The notes under the pieces: generated by a model
Told to the model about the DNA's origin: nothing
Databases searched by the model: none
Seen by the model: only the letters and a program-made list of their open reading frames with translations
Program-made: the position numbers and the translations under genes
Assembly (NCBI GenBank): GCA_050954865.1
Contig: JBPBQN010000246.1
Span: 1 to 40,734, forward strand
Direction of reading: 5' to 3'
DNA length: 40,734 nucleotides
Source of the DNA: Mucilaginibacter_A sp050954865
Lineage (GTDB): Bacteria; Bacteroidota; Bacteroidia; Sphingobacteriales; Sphingobacteriaceae
Shown: one piece after another, positions 1-7,530 of the stretch
Layout: each line of letters starts with the position of its first letter
Numbering within the stretch: position 1 is the stretch's first letter

Positions 1-67
1 CTGATGGTACAAGAGTTGAACAAGTGATTATAATTAATCAAATAAAATAAAAATAAGCTATAAATAT

Positions 68-505
68 ATGACACTTGTAAAATTTAATCCAGTAAAAAAA
101 GCATCTACGGTTAACCCATGGTTTACTGATGTGTTTGAATCCGTTTTTAACGATGCACATTTAACAGATCGTTTGCCAAGCCATGTTCCGGCCATTAATA
201 TTGCCGAAACAGATGGAGATTTTCAGATAGAACTGGCTGCTCCGGGTTTGAAAAAAGAAGATTTCAAAATCAATGTAGAGAAAAACGTTTTGAGTATCTC
301 TGCCGAAAAGAAAAATGAAAATACTGAAGGCAAAAAATTTAGCAAACGCGAATTTAGCTATGCTTCTTTTACCCGGTCTTTTAACTTGCCTGAAACCATT
401 GATGCTCAAAAAATTGATGCTACTTATACCGATGGCGTTTTAAAATTAATCATCGCCAAAAAAGAAGAAGCAAAAGTACAGGCCAGAGAAATTGCCGTAC
501 AATAA
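68..505 (+). CDS. Small heat shock protein, Hsp20/alpha-crystallin family
   Basis: 145-residue ATP-independent holdase chaperone that binds unfolding proteins in the cytoplasm. A short N-terminal arm (residues 1-38) with the WFTDVFESVF segment typical of bacterial Hsp20 is followed by the alpha-crystallin domain (about 40-135), with AAPGLKKEDF and GVLKLIIAKK as the usual conserved strands. The C-terminal EIAVQ supplies the I-x-V tail motif used in oligomer assembly. Length is normal for the family. The start ATG is the first in frame. Codons for YASFT (359-373) contain a perfect core of the dispersed 12-bp motif on the minus strand. A terminator follows, so it is probably monocistronic. Confidence 0.95.
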   Translation: MTLVKFNPVKKASTVNPWFTDVFESVFNDAHLTDRLPSHVPAINIAETDGDFQIELAAPGLKKEDFKINVEKNVLSISAEKKNENTEGKKFSKREFSYASFTRSFNLPETIDAQKIDATYTDGVLKLIIAKKEEAKVQAREIAVQ

Positions 506-537
506 TAAAAGATAAGTTTTTGGTTTAGTTTGATGAG

Positions 538-571
538 AAGGCTTGTGCTGAAAAGTGCAAGCCTTTTTTAA
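538..571 (+). terminator. Intrinsic terminator after hsp20
   Basis: GGCTTG ... CAAGCC inverted repeat followed by a run of seven T, located 33 bases after the hsp20 stop codon. Confidence 0.75.
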
Positions 572-648
572 TAAATTTATTTTAAATTAAAAATTTTAAA
601 CTTTAAAAAATTTATAATGTTTACTCAAAAAACGTTAACATAAATATC

Positions 649-1062
649 ATGAAAAAAACTAATCTAATGATGCTGGCTTTGGCTGCTTCTTTGAGTTTTG
701 CAGCTTGTAATTCTAATAAAAAAGCTAACGGAACTTCTGATTCTTCAAGTTCTTCATCTACAAGTGCAACAGATACTTCCGGTTCTTCCTCTGGTAGTAT
801 GGGATCAAGTTCAGGTAGCAGCACAACAGGAACCGGCTCTGGCAGCGGAACAGGCAGCAGCACTGGCGGAACCGGAACCAACACTGGCGGCGGAACATCT
901 GGCACAGGATCAACTTCTGGCTCTGGAACAGGTAGCGGTTCAACTTCCGGAACAGGAACTGGCACTGGCACATCAGGCACTAACGGAACTGGTACAAGCG
1001 GCAACACTTCTGGTACAACCGGAACAGGCACAGGTACTGCTACCGGCGCACAAAGACCATAA
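649..1062 (+). CDS. Low-complexity Ser/Gly/Thr-rich lipoprotein
   Basis: 137 residues. A lipoprotein signal (MKKTNLMMLALAASLSFAAC) places the lipidated cysteine at residue 20. Everything from residue 28 on is a Ser/Gly/Thr tract of irregular SGSGTG/GTGTSG units, ending in GAQRP. No catalytic domain is visible; such tails are usually flexible spacers or periplasmic/cell-surface stalks, but the function is unknown. It stands alone, with a strong terminator 16 bases downstream. The GC content of the repeat tract is well above that of neighbouring genes because of GGC/GGA/ACC codons, and it leaves a long open frame on the opposite strand that I treat as a shadow. Confidence 0.8.
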   Translation: MKKTNLMMLALAASLSFAACNSNKKANGTSDSSSSSSTSATDTSGSSSGSMGSSSGSSTTGTGSGSGTGSSTGGTGTNTGGGTSGTGSTSGSGTGSGSTSGTGTGTGTSGTNGTGTSGNTSGTTGTGTGTATGAQRP

Positions 1063-1077
1063 GCAACTATTATTTTT

Positions 1078-1114
1078 AAACCAAAAAAGACCTGTTTAAG
1101 GTCTTTTTTGGTTT
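1078..1114. terminator. Bidirectional intrinsic terminator
   Basis: A perfect 15-bp inverted repeat (AAACCAAAAAAGACC and its complement, 7-base loop) carries A and T runs on both sides. It lies between the convergent lipoprotein gene and the minus-strand glycosyltransferase gene and can serve both. Confidence 0.9.
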
Positions 1115-1133
1115 GATGGTATTTTGCAAAAAA

Positions 1134-1901
1134 TCAAAACAACAAATCATAATTGTATTTCAATTGCCGGTAAACATGCCGCACCATAACTATTATTAAA
1201 TTATTGCTGTTTGTTAAGCTGCTGCGGCTCATTGTGCTGGGTTCATCAGCCGGATTTATCTGCGTAAACAACGATTTGTAATCATTATAAAATAAGGCTT
1301 TTCCTTTGTTTTTTATGAATGAAACGCACATTTGATACTCCGTGCGATCTCCTTTTATTCCTTCGGCATAACGGCCGAATTTTTCAAAAAATGAACTTCT
1401 GCGCACATGCGGATGATCACTGTAATAATAAATTTTTTTATAATTGGTGTTCCAGGGTTTGATCAGCATTTGCGAAAAACCCTTTTTGTAATTTTTTAAG
1501 TAAGGATATTTTAAGTAAGCGTAAAAACGGATCATATCCAAATCTGGTTCCTCTTCCAGAAACTGCATCGCATCCAAAAAATGTGTGCTAAAAGAAGCAT
1601 CCGGCTCAAAATCTTCCTGAATGTAAAGTGTATAAGGCGTTTTCACGGCATCCTGGCCTTTGTTGATGTTGTTACCCAAACCTTTGTTTTTTGGCGTAGT
1701 GATCAGCCGGAAATTAAACTGCAATTTTAATTGCTGTAATGCTTCTAAATTAACAGGCAAACTGCCATCATCAGAAACTACAATATCGCCAAAAGTGCAC
1801 TGCTGGTTTTGAAAAGTAGTAAGCAAATGCTGTAACGAACGAACGCGGTTATAATGCGTAATTAAAAGCGTAACCTGCGGAAATTGATGAGCCATTGCCA
1901 T
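1134..1901 (-). CDS. Glycosyltransferase family 2 (paralogue A)
   Basis: 255 residues of a GT-A fold glycosyltransferase transferring a sugar from a nucleotide-sugar donor in surface polysaccharide synthesis. VTLLITHYNR (residues 10-19) and VVSDDGS (41-47) are the N-terminal nucleotide-binding signatures; YIQEDF occupies the metal-binding DxD position as Q-E-D. It is a tandem paralogue of the next upstream gene, sharing NKGLGNNINKGQDAV and the EGIKGD.TEY..xVSFIKNKGKxLFYN block. The ATG at 1899-1901 follows a dispersed-motif copy by 12 bases; a second ATG two codons later is possible. Acceptor and donor cannot be deduced. Likely co-transcribed with the two glycosyltransferases upstream. Confidence 0.85.
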   Translation of the reverse strand: MAMAHQFPQVTLLITHYNRVRSLQHLLTTFQNQQCTFGDIVVSDDGSLPVNLEALQQLKLQFNFRLITTPKNKGLGNNINKGQDAVKTPYTLYIQEDFEPDASFSTHFLDAMQFLEEEPDLDMIRFYAYLKYPYLKNYKKGFSQMLIKPWNTNYKKIYYYSDHPHVRRSSFFEKFGRYAEGIKGDRTEYQMCVSFIKNKGKALFYNDYKSLFTQINPADEPSTMSRSSLTNSNNLIIVMVRHVYRQLKYNYDLLF

Positions 1902-1912
1902 AAAATTTAGGT

Positions 1913-1927
1913 GATAAAAGAAGCATC
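1913..1927 (+). repeat. Dispersed motif copy, exact 15-mer
   Basis: Exact GATAAAARMAGYATC copy (GAAG type) between two minus-strand glycosyltransferase genes. Its last two bases form part of the TGA stop codon of the upstream gene (1926-1928). Confidence 0.9.
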
Positions 1928-2711
1928 AGGTTTTGGCCAGCAGTAAATCTACATGGCCTTTTACCAATTTATATTTCAGGTAAACTGCGCGGGCCATTAG
2001 TATCAAAAAAGATTTGCTTTGCCGCCAGTTGCTGCGCTTTATGGTGCTAGGTTCTGCGGAGGAATTTCGCTGTTCAAAAAGTGTATTAAACTGATTGTAA
2101 AACAAGCCTTTACCTTTATTTTTGATAAATGAAACAGCCATTTTATATTCGGTTAAATCACCTTTAATTCCTTCAGGAAATCGGCCAAATTTTTCAAAAA
2201 ATGAACTTCGCCGCAGATGCGGATGATCGCTGTAACAATAAAATTTAAGATGATTGATCGTTCTTCGCCGGAAAACCATTTCAGAAAAACCTTTTTGATA
2301 CGGTTTTAAATCCGGATAAGCGAAATAGGCGTAAAAACGTATCAAGTCTAAATTTAGATTACTTTGCATTATTTGTAGCGCATCAGCAAAGTGAAGCGCA
2401 AAACCGGAAATCGGTACAAAATCCTCTTGAATATATAAAGTGTAAGGTTTGGTTACGGCATCTTGCCCTTTATTGATATTATTGCCCAAACCTTTATTAT
2501 CGGCTGTACTTATTAATTTAAAAGCATATTCTTTTTGCAACGTTTTTAATCTGGTTTGATGCACCGGGTTACTGGCGTCATCAGAAACAATGATCTCTCC
2601 GAAAACAAACTGCTGCTGATTAAGATTGTGCAATAATCTTTCTAATGATTCGCTACGGTTGTAATGCGTAATCAGTAAAGAAACTTCTTTAAATAGATGC
2701 AAATTGTCCAT
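1926..2711 (-). CDS. Glycosyltransferase family 2 (paralogue B)
   Basis: 261 residues, GT-A fold family 2 glycosyltransferase. VSLLITHYNRSESL at residues 10-23 and IIVSDDASNP at about 40-49 are the donor-binding motifs, and YIQEDF replaces the classical DxD. It is clearly homologous over its whole length to the following gene, implying a tandem duplication. The ATG start is clear. Spacing to the third glycosyltransferase upstream is 13 bases, so the three form an operon. The TGA stop codon is shared with a copy of the dispersed motif. Substrates are unknown. Confidence 0.85.
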   Translation of the reverse strand: MDNLHLFKEVSLLITHYNRSESLERLLHNLNQQQFVFGEIIVSDDASNPVHQTRLKTLQKEYAFKLISTADNKGLGNNINKGQDAVTKPYTLYIQEDFVPISGFALHFADALQIMQSNLNLDLIRFYAYFAYPDLKPYQKGFSEMVFRRRTINHLKFYCYSDHPHLRRSSFFEKFGRFPEGIKGDLTEYKMAVSFIKNKGKGLFYNQFNTLFEQRNSSAEPSTIKRSNWRQSKSFLILMARAVYLKYKLVKGHVDLLLAKT

Positions 2712-2724
2712 TTCTGAAATCTGT

Positions 2725-3618
2725 TTACAAAACAGAAGCTTTGTTGTTGCCGGTTAAATATTCTGTTGTTGCTTTTAAGTGCAATTTAAAACGGTTTGTA
2801 AATGCTTTAAAAATTCCGCCGTCATACAACAATCTTCTGGGCGAAGTAAAAACCCTTGCTTTTGAATTGGTTACCAATTTTAAGCGGCCTTTGGTTTTTA
2901 AGTGAATCGCCATACGTCCATCTTCAGATTCTTCAACAAAATCAGCACTATCAGCAGCATTAGTAAACTTTCGGCTTTGTATCACTTTAAAACCATTAGG
3001 ATGACGGCCGGCTTCGGTTATAAAACCCATATTAAAACCTAATACATTCAAATATTCCCGATTTTTTCTTCGGATAAGAACCAGTATTCCGGTTATCTTT
3101 TCATACATAATTAAACCAAATCTGCTTTCACCTTCAGGCGGCAAAAAAGAATATCGACCGTAAACACCTTTAACGGCTCCATTTTCCTGCAAAGGTTTTA
3201 CCATAAGGCTGATCCAGTTGGGCGGATAATAAGTATCACAATCTGCGCATAAATGATACTGGCCGCGAGCCATATCCAGGCCCATTTGCCTGGCAAAAGT
3301 AATTCCCTGCTCAGGCTGAAAGTAATTACGGATACCCAATTCTTCGAGCACATTTTGCGTTCCGTCTGTAGAATTATTGTTGATGACTACAATTTCTACT
3401 TTAAAAGAAGTATGATTTGCAGCGATGGAAGATACCGCCCTAAAAATATTGTTCTCCTCATTCCAGGCCGGAATAACTACAGAAACATCCGGCTGATCAG
3501 CAGAGAATTTTTGAATCCGGTTTTTTAAGTCCGAACGTTCGGCATTTGTTAAATCTGAAAACTTTTTTCCTGCAAATAGATGTGAATTGATCCACAAGGG
3601 AAGTTTAAAAAAATGCAT
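2725..3618 (-). CDS. Glycosyltransferase family 2
   Basis: 297 residues; first gene of a three-gene minus-strand glycosyltransferase operon. DVSVVIPAWNEE (about 44-55) and INNNSTDGT (80-88) are family-2 signatures, and CADCDTYYPPNW (about 122-133) holds a standard DxD metal site, unlike its two downstream neighbours. C-terminal sequence is basic, with little sign of a membrane span. It probably adds a sugar to a lipid-linked or surface glycan. A perfect core of the dispersed motif (3402-3413) lies in the codons for HTSFK. Confidence 0.88.
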   Translation of the reverse strand: MHFFKLPLWINSHLFAGKKFSDLTNAERSDLKNRIQKFSADQPDVSVVIPAWNEENNIFRAVSSIAANHTSFKVEIVVINNNSTDGTQNVLEELGIRNYFQPEQGITFARQMGLDMARGQYHLCADCDTYYPPNWISLMVKPLQENGAVKGVYGRYSFLPPEGESRFGLIMYEKITGILVLIRRKNREYLNVLGFNMGFITEAGRHPNGFKVIQSRKFTNAADSADFVEESEDGRMAIHLKTKGRLKLVTNSKARVFTSPRRLLYDGGIFKAFTNRFKLHLKATTEYLTGNNKASVL

Positions 3619-4157
3619 CTCAGAATAATTTCTCAGCAGTTTTGGTCAAAATTAGTTAACTAAAGTATCACAAACAGTTAACCAGCCAGCACTACAAAAA
3701 TTGACCATATTTAGCCGTAATATTAATCCTGGTTATTACGTGTAATTGTAATATTTAGTTGCTGTTTGTTTCTGTACCAGGAAAGTTTTAAAGGAATTGG
3801 TTTGTAAAAATGCCAGGTTAAAAATCAAGATGATTATAAAAGTAAAGCGGTGCAATTTTAAAAGAAAGCACAACAGCCTGATGTGTAAAAGAACAAAAAA
3901 ACGATTATATCGTACAAAAGTTGATGAGAGAATATATCAGCTTATTGAAAATTTTGGTGATTTTTCCATACTTCTTTTACACCATAAAAATCATCAGGTT
4001 GTTATCCTTTATGTTTAACATAGTTTTGAAATGCAAAATTAACAGGTATAAAAGAAGCATATCGATTTTTAAGTTGTATAACAATTTTTACCTTTTAGTT
4101 TCAATATTTGATTGGTAAATAAATTGATAATTGTATTAATATCTTCGCTTTAAATAC
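3619..4157. other. AT-rich intergenic region with inverted motif pair
   Basis: 539 bases between divergent glycosyltransferase and flippase genes. I see no convincing gene: the open frames here are short, Lys/Ile-rich and lack homology that I recognise. It holds two dispersed-motif cores facing each other, 3968-3979 on the minus strand and 4049-4060 on the plus strand, 69 bases apart, and a probable flippase promoter at its right end. Confidence 0.7.
4140..4147 (+). promoter_or_regulatory. Probable -7 element for the flippase gene
   Basis: TATCTTCG, one base off the Bacteroidota TAnnTTTG -7 consensus, 10 bases before the ATG. The same TAnnTTCG variant stands at the same distance from the ABC-F gene. 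Confidence 0.4.
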
Positions 4158-5525
4158 ATGTTCTTTATAAAAAAAATACAGCAGGTATTTCTTAATATAC
4201 ATTTCCAATCTTTGTTTGGTAATGCTGTAATGGCAATATTGGGTATGGTTACTTTTTCAATTTTATATCGGTCTTTGTCCGTATATGAAATTGGCGTGTA
4301 TCTGTTTTTAACTACCATGCTTAATTTGGTAGATACCGTAAAATCCGGATTTTTAACAACCACATTCATCAATTTTTATTCCGGAACTGATAAAGAAAAG
4401 GCAAACGAAGTAGCCGGCTCAGCCTGGAGTTTGGCTATTGCACTTTCATTATTAATGATCCTGGTTAATCTGATAACCTTTTCACTTTCATCTTATTACA
4501 ACAATCCGGCAATCATTATATTTTTAAAATACTTCTCCATCATAGCCTTATTTGGTTTGCCTTATTTTATGGCAAGCATTGTTGTGCAAGGAGAAAAAAG
4601 ATTTGACCGTTTATTATGGTTGCGTTTAGTGTATCAATTGTTGTTTGTAGGCATTGTTATCGCTTTGCTGTTTTTTAAAAAGGCAAATCTTAACACGATC
4701 ATTATTACTTACGCTGCTTCTAATCTTGTTGCAAGTTTGATTATTTTGTTGTTGGGTTGGACGAAAATTGAAACCATTAAATACAGTAGCGTAAAGACTT
4801 TTTGGGAACTTTTTCACTTTGGAAAATACAGTATGGGCACAAGTTTAAGTTCCAACTTATTTGCCGTTACCGATACCTTTTTTATAAACTTTTTTTTGGG
4901 GCCGGCTGCACTTGCAATATATAATTTAGGAAGCAAGTTACTTCAGATTGTAGAAATGCCATTGCTAAGTTTGGCTGCTTCCGGAATGCCCAGTTTATCA
5001 GAATATTATAACAACAATCAAAAGTTGAAGATGATGTATCTGATGAAAAAGCTGATCGGGATGCTTTCAATAGTTATTATTGGAATTGCAATTTTGTCTG
5101 TCACTTTTGCTGAGCCAATCATTATGATTATTGGCGGCGCAAAATATATTCATACAGAAGCTCCTCAGTTATTTCGTATATTGATGAGCATCACAATTTT
5201 ATATCCGGCCGATCGGTTTTTTGCTTTAACTTTAGATGTAATCCATAAACCTAAAATAAACTTTTATAAAATTTTGGTAATGCTTGTCGTAAATCTTTTA
5301 GCAGATTATATTGGTTTAAAGATTTTTAAATCGGTTTATGTTATTGCAATTGCAAATTTGTTCCCGGTAATTGCTGCAATATTAATTTCCTATAAACCTT
5401 TAAATGCTTACTCAAAACTTAACTTCTGGAGTATTTATACCATTGGTTTTAAAGAAATTGTTTTGTTTATAAAAAATGGTTATGATACAATAAACATCAG
5501 AAATAAAGTTGTAAATAATCAGTAA
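4158..5525 (+). CDS. Wzx-like polysaccharide flippase (MOP superfamily)
   Basis: 455-residue multispanning membrane protein of the polysaccharide-biosynthesis branch of the MOP superfamily, expected to move lipid-linked oligosaccharides across the inner membrane. About 12 hydrophobic helices are visible (for example 28-48, 96-116, 121-139, 150-170, 180-200). N-terminal LFGNAVMAILGMVTFSILYR and the GIGVYLF-like start of helix 2 fit the family. It is divergent from the glycosyltransferase operon, suggesting a common glycan pathway, though no polymerase or ligase is in the window. ATG chosen because a -7-like element lies 10 bases upstream. Confidence 0.85.
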   Translation: MFFIKKIQQVFLNIHFQSLFGNAVMAILGMVTFSILYRSLSVYEIGVYLFLTTMLNLVDTVKSGFLTTTFINFYSGTDKEKANEVAGSAWSLAIALSLLMILVNLITFSLSSYYNNPAIIIFLKYFSIIALFGLPYFMASIVVQGEKRFDRLLWLRLVYQLLFVGIVIALLFFKKANLNTIIITYAASNLVASLIILLLGWTKIETIKYSSVKTFWELFHFGKYSMGTSLSSNLFAVTDTFFINFFLGPAALAIYNLGSKLLQIVEMPLLSLAASGMPSLSEYYNNNQKLKMMYLMKKLIGMLSIVIIGIAILSVTFAEPIIMIIGGAKYIHTEAPQLFRILMSITILYPADRFFALTLDVIHKPKINFYKILVMLVVNLLADYIGLKIFKSVYVIAIANLFPVIAAILISYKPLNAYSKLNFWSIYTIGFKEIVLFIKNGYDTINIRNKVVNNQ

Positions 5526-5624
5526 CATTTCTTTTCTTTAGAATATAATTCTAAATAATAATGTTTTAAATGTTGTAGCAGGCGATCATCATTATACGAT
5601 ACTTAACTTGTATAAAAAATACCT

Positions 5625-5761
5625 GGTAAAAGAAGCATTGCTTTGAAGTTATTTAAATCTTGTTCGTAATAACATGAATGCTTCTTTTATCACCTAAAAT
5701 CTTGTGATTGTTCTGTCCGCATCAAATACAAAACAAAATTCACAAGTATAAAAGAAGCATT
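5625..5761. repeat. Cluster of three dispersed-motif copies
   Basis: Three perfect cores in 134 bases of the 297-base gap between the flippase and the minus-strand membrane protein: 5627-5638 (+), 5678-5689 (-), 5749-5760 (+). The first two form an inverted repeat (GGT-AAAAGAAGCATT against its complement) with a loop of about 37 bases. The gap otherwise shows no gene. Confidence 0.85.
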
Positions 5762-5822
5762 GTGGTTTTTGCTGAAGGAAATTTACAGGTTGTGTTTAAA
5801 CCAAACTTGTACAGTTTATGTT

Positions 5823-6416
5823 TTAATTTCTGAACTGGTTTTTCAACCGTTCCAACCGTTCAATAATTTCGCCGATTTTTTCCTGTTCAGCTTTGATAAT
5901 CCATTTTCTCCAATAAAACATGACCAGGAAGATCCAAACTATTAAAATCGTATAAATTGCAATTTCAAAAAATACAGAAAGCGATTTGAGTATTTCTATC
6001 ATAAACAAACCTAAACCAAGTGTGAGCAGAAATGTATAAATGTATAACATTGCGCCATTTACACGTGTTCGGCTGGTTTGGTAAGATTTCAATTTTTCAA
6101 GATAAATGTTGATTTCTGTTGTTGGATCATGAGAACCAATCAATCTATAATCGCGATACATAAAAATTCCATAAATTAAAATCGTGCTCATCGTAATAAA
6201 AATTCCGGCATACGTGAGCCAGGAATTGAACAGGAAAAACAGAAACAGCACAATCATAAAAACAAAAGTTGCAGCCATCAGCACAATGCTCCATAACAGT
6301 TTTTGGTTTAGGGCTGCTGTGCTTTTTTTAACTTGTTTCAGTAAAGTATCAACGGGCACTTGCTCGGCTTTGGGTTGTGCCATCCACAGCGAGCTTAATT
6401 CCTCAAAGTTTTTCAT
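5823..6416 (-). CDS. Membrane protein, possible anti-sigma partner
   Basis: 197 residues with about four transmembrane helices (roughly 42-62, 66-86, 121-141, 150-170), a cytoplasmic-looking N-terminus starting MKNFEELSSLWMAQP, and a charged C-terminus. I do not recognise a named domain. The start ATG (6414-6416) overlaps the end of the ECF sigma gene by 14 bases, so the two are translationally coupled. By context it may sequester or sense for the sigma factor, as membrane anti-sigma proteins do, but it lacks a zinc-binding HxxxCxxC motif, so this is inference. Confidence 0.75.
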   Translation of the reverse strand: MKNFEELSSLWMAQPKAEQVPVDTLLKQVKKSTAALNQKLLWSIVLMAATFVFMIVLFLFFLFNSWLTYAGIFITMSTILIYGIFMYRDYRLIGSHDPTTEINIYLEKLKSYQTSRTRVNGAMLYIYTFLLTLGLGLFMIEILKSLSVFFEIAIYTILIVWIFLVMFYWRKWIIKAEQEKIGEIIERLERLKNQFRN

Positions 6417-6900
6417 AATGGTTGTACAACTCGGTTAGTTTTTGTTTAATGCGATGGATTTTCACTCTCAAATTTCCTTCGGAAATGCCGGAAACTTCCG
6501 CAATTTCGGGATACGGCAATTCATCCAAAACCATCGTAATCAGTAATCTTTCGGATTCTTCCAACTTAGAAATACACTGGTAAAGTAAATCGACTTCTTC
6601 ATTTTTGCCCGAAACTTCTTCTTTCTCGTTCTCAGCAATAAACGGCGTCAGTTCATCTTTAGCCTGCCGTTTTTCAGATTTTAAATACGTTAAACAAGTG
6701 TTTACGGCGATGCGGTAAATCCAGGTAGAAATCATGGACTGGTTGCGAAATTTATCCAGATTTTGCCACACTTTTAAAAAAGTTTCCTGCAGCAAATCAT
6801 TCGCCGCCGCTTCATCAGCCGTGTAAGTTAAGCACAACCGGTAAATGCGTTTGGAGTTCGCTTCGTAAATTTCCTTAAAAGCACTATCTTTTGTTTTCAC
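6403..6900 (-). CDS. RNA polymerase ECF-type sigma factor
   Basis: 165 residues of a sigma-70 family extracytoplasmic-function factor. Region 2 spans about 9-75, with NDLLQETFLKVWQNLDKF and STWIYRIAVNTCL as the core-binding and -10 recognition helices. Region 4 spans about 103-160, with the helix-turn-helix LPYPEIAEVSGISEGNLRVKIHR. The start codon appears to be GTG (6898-6900); no better ATG exists upstream in frame. It is followed by an overlapping membrane protein likely to control it. The target regulon cannot be read from the sequence. Confidence 0.93.
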   Translation of the reverse strand: MKTKDSAFKEIYEANSKRIYRLCLTYTADEAAANDLLQETFLKVWQNLDKFRNQSMISTWIYRIAVNTCLTYLKSEKRQAKDELTPFIAENEKEEVSGKNEEVDLLYQCISKLEESERLLITMVLDELPYPEIAEVSGISEGNLRVKIHRIKQKLTELYNHYEKL

Positions 6901-6922
6901 CGCTGAACCGCTTTTTTAGTTG

Positions 6923-6937
6923 GATAAAAACAGTATC
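6923..6937 (+). repeat. Dispersed motif copy, exact 15-mer
   Basis: Exact copy of the ACAG type between two minus-strand genes; it begins 6 bases beyond the stop codon of the 6944-7468 gene in the direction of transcription. Confidence 0.9.
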
Positions 6938-6943
6938 AATTTG

Positions 6944-7468
6944 TTACAGCCAAAACGGTTTCTTTTCAAACCAATGAATTTCGTTTTCGGCGTGCATTAA
7001 CATCTCGTTGTACAAGTTGCCGTAATCGTGTTGTAAATCTTCATGCAGTTTCTGGATGGCCGCTTTGGCTTTCTCGGCAAAACGATAAAAAACGTTTTGC
7101 AAAGGTTTGTAAGAAGTGTGATGGTAAACGTTTTCAATATATTTATGGCAAAAGTGAAGCAGCAATTCCACTTTTACCGTTTCCAAACCCGAATACCGAA
7201 TTTGGTTGTTCATCAGCGTAGCAATTTTCCGCAATGTTTTTACGGCGTGAAAACTTTTGCCCGGAAGCTGTTTAAACTGTGCATCCATTTCCTGCTTATA
7301 TTCCTGCACAAACGCTTCCGGATCATCGGCTTTAAACAGCAAATACGTCAGCAATTCTTTGTTTTCTTTTTTAAAACGAACCATGCGCAGACAAAGCGCA
7401 GCAATTTCGGCACTGCTTAAATGTTGCAGTTCTTTTTTTAAATCAGAAGTTGGATAGGCGAGGCTCAT
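6944..7468 (-). CDS. Conserved hypothetical helical protein
   Basis: 174 residues from the ATG (181 if the upstream TTG at about 7489 is used). No signal peptide or membrane helix is seen; the protein is predicted mostly helical and rich in Lys, Leu and His, ending in ENEIHWFEKKPFWL. I do not recognise the family or function. I prefer the internal ATG because a TATATTTG element, a perfect Bacteroidota -7 match, overlaps the codons of the longer version. It is divergent from the SDF symporter and upstream of the sigma factor gene in the same direction. Local coordinates may be off by one because of a homopolymer near 7435-7445. Confidence 0.7.
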   Translation of the reverse strand: MSLAYPTSDLKKELQHLSSAEIAALCLRMVRFKKENKELLTYLLFKADDPEAFVQEYKQEMDAQFKQLPGKSFHAVKTLRKIATLMNNQIRYSGLETVKVELLLHFCHKYIENVYHHTSYKPLQNVFYRFAEKAKAAIQKLHEDLQHDYGNLYNEMLMHAENEIHWFEKKPFWL

Positions 7469-7473
7469 GGCAC

Positions 7474-7481
7474 AAATATAT
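7474..7481 (-). promoter_or_regulatory. -7 promoter element TATATTTG
   Basis: Minus-strand TATATTTG matches the Bacteroidota -7 consensus TAnnTTTG about 5 bases before the preferred ATG. This short distance would give a nearly leaderless transcript. Confidence 0.45.
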
Positions 7482-7530
7482 TTCAGCAAAATCGTAATTT
7501 ATTGTAGTTTTAGATTTTTACTAAAATTGA

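Noticed and set aside
621..1031. Long minus-strand open frame encoding Val/Pro repeats opposite the lipoprotein
   Set aside because: It is the complement of the Ser/Gly/Thr repeat codons; the plus frame has a lipobox and a terminator, the minus frame has neither signal nor promoter.
3797..4118. Two short open frames (73 and 65 codons) in the 3.6-4.2 kb gap
   Set aside because: Lys/Ile-rich composition typical of AT-rich non-coding DNA, mutually overlapping, and no recognisable domain.
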